The translations under genes were made by a program, and so were the position numbers. A model generated the notes under the pieces. It saw only the letters and a program-made list of their open reading frames with translations. It had not been told where the DNA came from and made no database searches. A stretch of DNA of 36,846 nucleotides from Actinomycetes bacterium (lineage in GTDB: Bacteria; Actinomycetota; Actinomycetes; Actinomycetales; Microbacteriaceae), in NCBI GenBank assembly GCA_029777095.1, contig JAKOTS010000054.1, forward strand, positions 1-36,846, given 5' to 3'. Of the stretch, positions 34,171 to 36,846 are shown in pieces (the first letter of the stretch is position 1; the number at the start of each line of letters is the position of its first letter).

Positions 34171-35058
34171 CTACGCGACCGGCCGACGCTCCCGCATCAC
34201 GAGTGTCTGGGTCGCGACGCCCACCGGCCCGTGCACGTCGTACAGCCGCGAGAACGCGGTGCCGACGCCGCTTTCGTCGGCCTGGGTTTCTGAGAGCAGC
34301 CCGATCCACTCGCCCCGGGGCTGCCGATGCAGGTGCACATCGAGGTCTGCGTTGGAGAACAAATACCGGTCGAGGGGCAATACCCAGCTCAGGCCGCTTC
34401 CGAAGTCCGCGGCGGCGATCGCTCGCGAAGCCGGCGACGTCTCCTGCCCCTCGATCAGGGGCACCGACAACCGAAACCACGCTGCGGCTGGCCCGGGGAG
34501 GGCAGAGTCGCCCTGCGCCATCCGGTGCTCCAGCGCGGTCTGGTAAAACGACACGCCGGTCGGCATGCCCGGGATGGTGATGGGGTCACTGCATGCGTCC
34601 GGGAGCGGCAGCAACTGCTGCGGTGCCCACCCGGGAAGCCCTGCAGGCAGCCTCAGGGGCGTCCCGCGCACGAGCAGAGCATGTGCCCGCGCGACCAGCA
34701 CGCCGTCAGCCAGCAGATCGCTGGTGACCCGTGTGGTCGAACGACCAGGGTGAGACGCGGTGCGAACCTCAAGGGCAGCGACGGGCACCGGCTTGATCAG
34801 CTCGACGTTGAGCCGGGCCAGCTGCCAGGCCGGATCATCGACAGCGACCTCGGCCAGGTGAGCAAGGAGCGCGCCCGGCGCACCACCATGCTGGGCGCGT
34901 TCGTCCCACGGCCCACGCGACAAGATCGTGGGATGCCAGAAACCGTCCTGTTCGGCGAACACTGCGGTGGGCAGCGGAAGTTCTTCGATCGATGAGGATT
35001 CAGCCGTGCCTTCGAGCGTATCGGCGGGGCGGCGGCCAGCGTCCAAACATGTCGGCAA
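34171..35058 (-). CDS. Acyl-CoA thioesterase-like protein (TesB/4HBT hotdog type)
   Basis: Hotdog thioesterases cleave acyl-CoA to free acid. The product shows the double-hotdog pattern of actinobacterial TesB-like proteins: SRGPWDERAQHGGAPGALLA (N-terminal hotdog helix), ARLNVELIKPVPVAALEVRT, then in the second hotdog WFRLSVPLIEGQETSPASRA, AAADFGSGLSW, LDVHLHRQPRGEWIGLLSET and GVGTAFSRLYDVHGPVGVAT. The start is unclear: TTG at 35058 gives 295 residues but has no ribosome site, and GTG at 34962 gives a shorter form that starts at the domain. The substrate is unknown. Confidence 0.8.
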   Translation of the reverse strand: MPTCLDAGRRPADTLEGTAESSSIEELPLPTAVFAEQDGFWHPTILSRGPWDERAQHGGAPGALLAHLAEVAVDDPAWQLARLNVELIKPVPVAALEVRTASHPGRSTTRVTSDLLADGVLVARAHALLVRGTPLRLPAGLPGWAPQQLLPLPDACSDPITIPGMPTGVSFYQTALEHRMAQGDSALPGPAAAWFRLSVPLIEGQETSPASRAIAAADFGSGLSWVLPLDRYLFSNADLDVHLHRQPRGEWIGLLSETQADESGVGTAFSRLYDVHGPVGVATQTLVMRERRPVA

Positions 35059-35100
35059 CGAAGTTGTCAGGAACGAACGCCTCGAGAGGGCAAAACCGCC

Positions 35101-35592
35101 CTACACCGCACCCCAGCCATAACGTTTCGCGAGCGCCTCAGCCACGCGCACGAACCGCTTGCGGTCGAGCACGGCACCCTCGCGGCGCATCCCCTCTTCA
35201 TCCACTCTGAGCACTCGGCCCAGATCCACCCAGCTGGGGCGTCGGTCGTGGTCCCACTCCCCCACACCGAGCGAAAGATAGTCGCGCTCCGCGTTGTGCG
35301 GCTTGCTCGTCAGCGCGAACGCAATCACTCGGTCGGCGTCAAGCCGCCCGACCACAAGCACCGGCCGATCTTTGCCGCGGCCATCATTCTCTTGGTACGG
35401 CACCCAGGTCCAGACGATCTCGCCCGGATCGGGCGTGCCGTCCGCCTCCGGGTTGTAAGAAAGCCGCACGGCCCCGGCCTCCCGCGCCGAAATTTCGACC
35501 GTCGCGGTGTCGCGCGCCTTCTTTTTTCCCCCGAACAGCGAAGACAGGATGCCGCCAGCCAACGAGGTGAGGGTGCTCCTGAAGTTCGCCAC
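35101..35592 (-). CDS. PemK/MazF-family-like protein, no antitoxin alongside
   Basis: MazF/PemK toxins are mRNA endonucleases. The 163-residue product has the family fold signature PGEIVWTWVPYQENDGRGKD followed by RPVLVVGRLDADRVIAFALT and DYLSLGVGEWD, ending SWVDLGRVLRVDEEGM. It carries an N-terminal extension of about 55 residues with a hydrophobic patch (LTSLAGGILSSLFGGKKK), unlike free toxins of about 110 residues. No antitoxin gene is next to it, so a toxin role is doubtful. Start GTG at 35592 with GGTGA upstream. About 40 bp separate it from the thioesterase gene. Confidence 0.75.
   Translation of the reverse strand: MANFRSTLTSLAGGILSSLFGGKKKARDTATVEISAREAGAVRLSYNPEADGTPDPGEIVWTWVPYQENDGRGKDRPVLVVGRLDADRVIAFALTSKPHNAERDYLSLGVGEWDHDRRPSWVDLGRVLRVDEEGMRREGAVLDRKRFVRVAEALAKRYGWGAV
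35551..35568. repeat. 18-bp direct repeat, right copy
   Basis: gccgccagccaacgaggt, inside the 5' part of the PemK-like gene where it encodes part of TSLAGGI; identical to 34131-34148, 1420 bp away. Confidence 0.9.
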
Positions 35593-35669
35593 GACTTCAC
35601 CGTAGCAACCCACAGCCACAGCGCCTGCCGCGACCCTCAGTCGCATCCTTACCTCGGTGTCAGCCGGTG

Positions 35670-36846
35670 CTACCGCAGAGCCTCGACCGGCTCGTCCTCG
35701 CTGATTGCGTAACCGGCCTCGCCGTGCACCGCGAGGTCAACGCCTGCGATCTCGTCGACGTCCTTGATGCGGAATCCGATGGTCTTCTCGATTGCGAACC
35801 CGACCACGAGTGCGATCACGAAGGAGTATGCGAGCACGCCCAGCGCGGCGATCGCCTGCAGGATGAGCTGTTCAAGACCGCCGCCCACGAACAGGCCCGT
35901 GTCGGTGGCGAAGAAGCCGAGATAGAGGGTGCCGATGAGCCCGCCGACGAGATGGATGCCCACCACGTCGAGCGAGTCATCAAAGCCCAGCGTGAACTTG
36001 AGTTCGACAGCGAGGGCACAGACGACGCCCGCGAGCAGCCCGAGCAGGAGTGCCCACCCCGGCGTGAGGTTCGCGCAGGCCGGAGTAATGGCCACAAGCC
36101 CGGTGACCGCACCGGATGCAGCTCCAACCGCGGTGGGCTTGCCACCCTTGATGCGCTCGACGACGATCCAGCCAATGACAGCGGCCCCGGTCGCCCCGAG
36201 CGTGTTCAGCACGATCAGCCCGGTGTCGGCGAGGCCATTGGCCCAGTCGGCGCCGGCGTTGAAGCCGAACCAGCCGAACCAGAGGATCGCGGCACCCAGC
36301 AACACCAGCGGCACGTTGTGGGGCTTGTGGTTGCCCTTCTGAAACCCGATCCGCTTGCCAAGTACCAGCGCTAGGGCGAGCGCCGCCGCCCCGGCGTTGA
36401 TGTGCACGGCCGTCCCCCCGGCGTAGTCGATCACCTGTGCGGGGCTGTGCTCGCCAAAGAGCGTCGTTCCGAGGTTCAGGATCCAGCCGCCGCCCCAAAC
36501 CCAGGCCGCGACCGGAAAGTAGACGAGGGTCGCCCAGATCCCGGCGAACACGAGCCAGGAGCCAAACTTTGCGCGATCGGCGATCGCGCCCGAGATGAGC
36601 GCGACGGTGATGATTGCGAACGTCGCACCGTACGCGACGCCCAGGAGCGCTTCGTTCGAACCCTCACCCGATGCCATCGACCCGAGCGCGAAGTCACTGA
36701 ACGGGTTGCCCGAAAAGCGCCACGGGGCATCGACCGTGCTCATGTTGTACCCGTACAGAATCCACAGCACGCTGATGAGGCCCAGCGCACCGAAGCTCAT
36801 CATCATCATGCTGACGACGCTCTTGGCCTTCACGAGCCCGCCGTAG
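35670..36846 (-). CDS. amt: Ammonium transporter (Amt family), 5' end outside the window
   Basis: Amt trimers conduct ammonium across the cytoplasmic membrane. The visible 391 residues begin inside YGGLVKAKSVVSMMMMSFG, so about 40 N-terminal residues are missing. Seen in order: LISGAIADRAKFGSWLVFAG, VYFPVAAWVWGGGW, DYAGGTAVHINAGAAALALA with the first pore histidine, KPHNVPLVLLGAAILWFGWF, GFDDSLDVVGIHLVGGLIGT with the second pore histidine, and the cytoplasmic tail FRIKDVDEIAGVDLAVHGEA. All core motifs are intact. The usual partner glnK would lie downstream on minus, but here a PemK-like gene follows instead, 77 bp away. Confidence 0.96.
   Translation of the reverse strand, partial: YGGLVKAKSVVSMMMMSFGALGLISVLWILYGYNMSTVDAPWRFSGNPFSDFALGSMASGEGSNEALLGVAYGATFAIITVALISGAIADRAKFGSWLVFAGIWATLVYFPVAAWVWGGGWILNLGTTLFGEHSPAQVIDYAGGTAVHINAGAAALALALVLGKRIGFQKGNHKPHNVPLVLLGAAILWFGWFGFNAGADWANGLADTGLIVLNTLGATGAAVIGWIVVERIKGGKPTAVGAASGAVTGLVAITPACANLTPGWALLLGLLAGVVCALAVELKFTLGFDDSLDVVGIHLVGGLIGTLYLGFFATDTGLFVGGGLEQLILQAIAALGVLAYSFVIALVVGFAIEKTIGFRIKDVDEIAGVDLAVHGEAGYAISEDEPVEALR

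Overview
This window looks like a chromosomal segment of a high-GC Gram-positive bacterium of the Actinomycetota, most likely a member of the Microbacteriaceae. The evidence is the high GC content, many GTG and TTG starts, and the syntenic block pdxS-pdxT-yebC-ruvC-ruvA-ruvB-yajC-secD-secF-relA. Supporting signs are a zinc-free type of ribosomal protein S4, a DUF222/HNH gene, a choice-of-anchor surface protein with an LPXTG signal, and several -10 boxes (TANNNT) 6 to 7 bases ahead of a start codon, as expected for leaderless transcripts. No species name can be supported from the sequence alone.

Layout. 1-830: the 3' end of an IS256-type transposase, followed by a tandem duplication of about 287 bp. 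829-3000: rpsD and rarA on the minus strand. 3129-5731: a small membrane protein, a DUF349 protein and an AbiEi-antitoxin-like protein on the plus strand. 5748-13687: relA/rsh, secF, secD, yajC, ruvB, ruvA and ruvC, all minus. 13937-16453: a large cell-wall-anchored protein with Ig-like TIG repeats on the plus strand, placed inside the otherwise conserved yebC-ruvC block. 16567-19436: yebC, a DUF1697 gene, pdxT and pdxS, minus. 19601-21833: pdxR and a pyridoxal kinase gene, plus, divergent from pdxST, so that vitamin B6 synthesis, salvage and their regulator sit together. 21921-24547: an HIT-family hydrolase and thrS, minus. 24676-28330: a small membrane protein, an AcuI/YhdH-type oxidoreductase, a repeat-rich spacer and a DUF222/HNH protein.

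From about 28.3 to 30.6 kb the sequence is a decayed accessory region: frameshifted gene remnants and the C-terminal end of a broken tyrosine recombinase. It is followed by an intact two-gene cassette (membrane protein plus small zinc-ribbon protein, 30615-31393) and a tRNA cluster (Val-GAC, Cys-GCA, Gly-GCC on minus; Val-CAC on plus). This pattern suggests an old integrated element near tRNA genes. 32583-36846: a pentapeptide-repeat-like protein, a membrane-anchored protein of unknown function, an acyl-CoA thioesterase-like protein, a PemK/MazF-like protein and the truncated start of an ammonium transporter gene running off the window.

The housekeeping block is dense and translationally coupled (overlaps at secD/secF, ruvA/ruvB, thrS/HIT and pdxS/pdxT). 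I found no CRISPR array, rRNA, replication origin or clearly new multi-gene defence system. The least explained parts are the 30.6-31.4 kb cassette, the surface protein inserted between ruvC and yebC, and the pdxR-pdxY/pdxST divergon.
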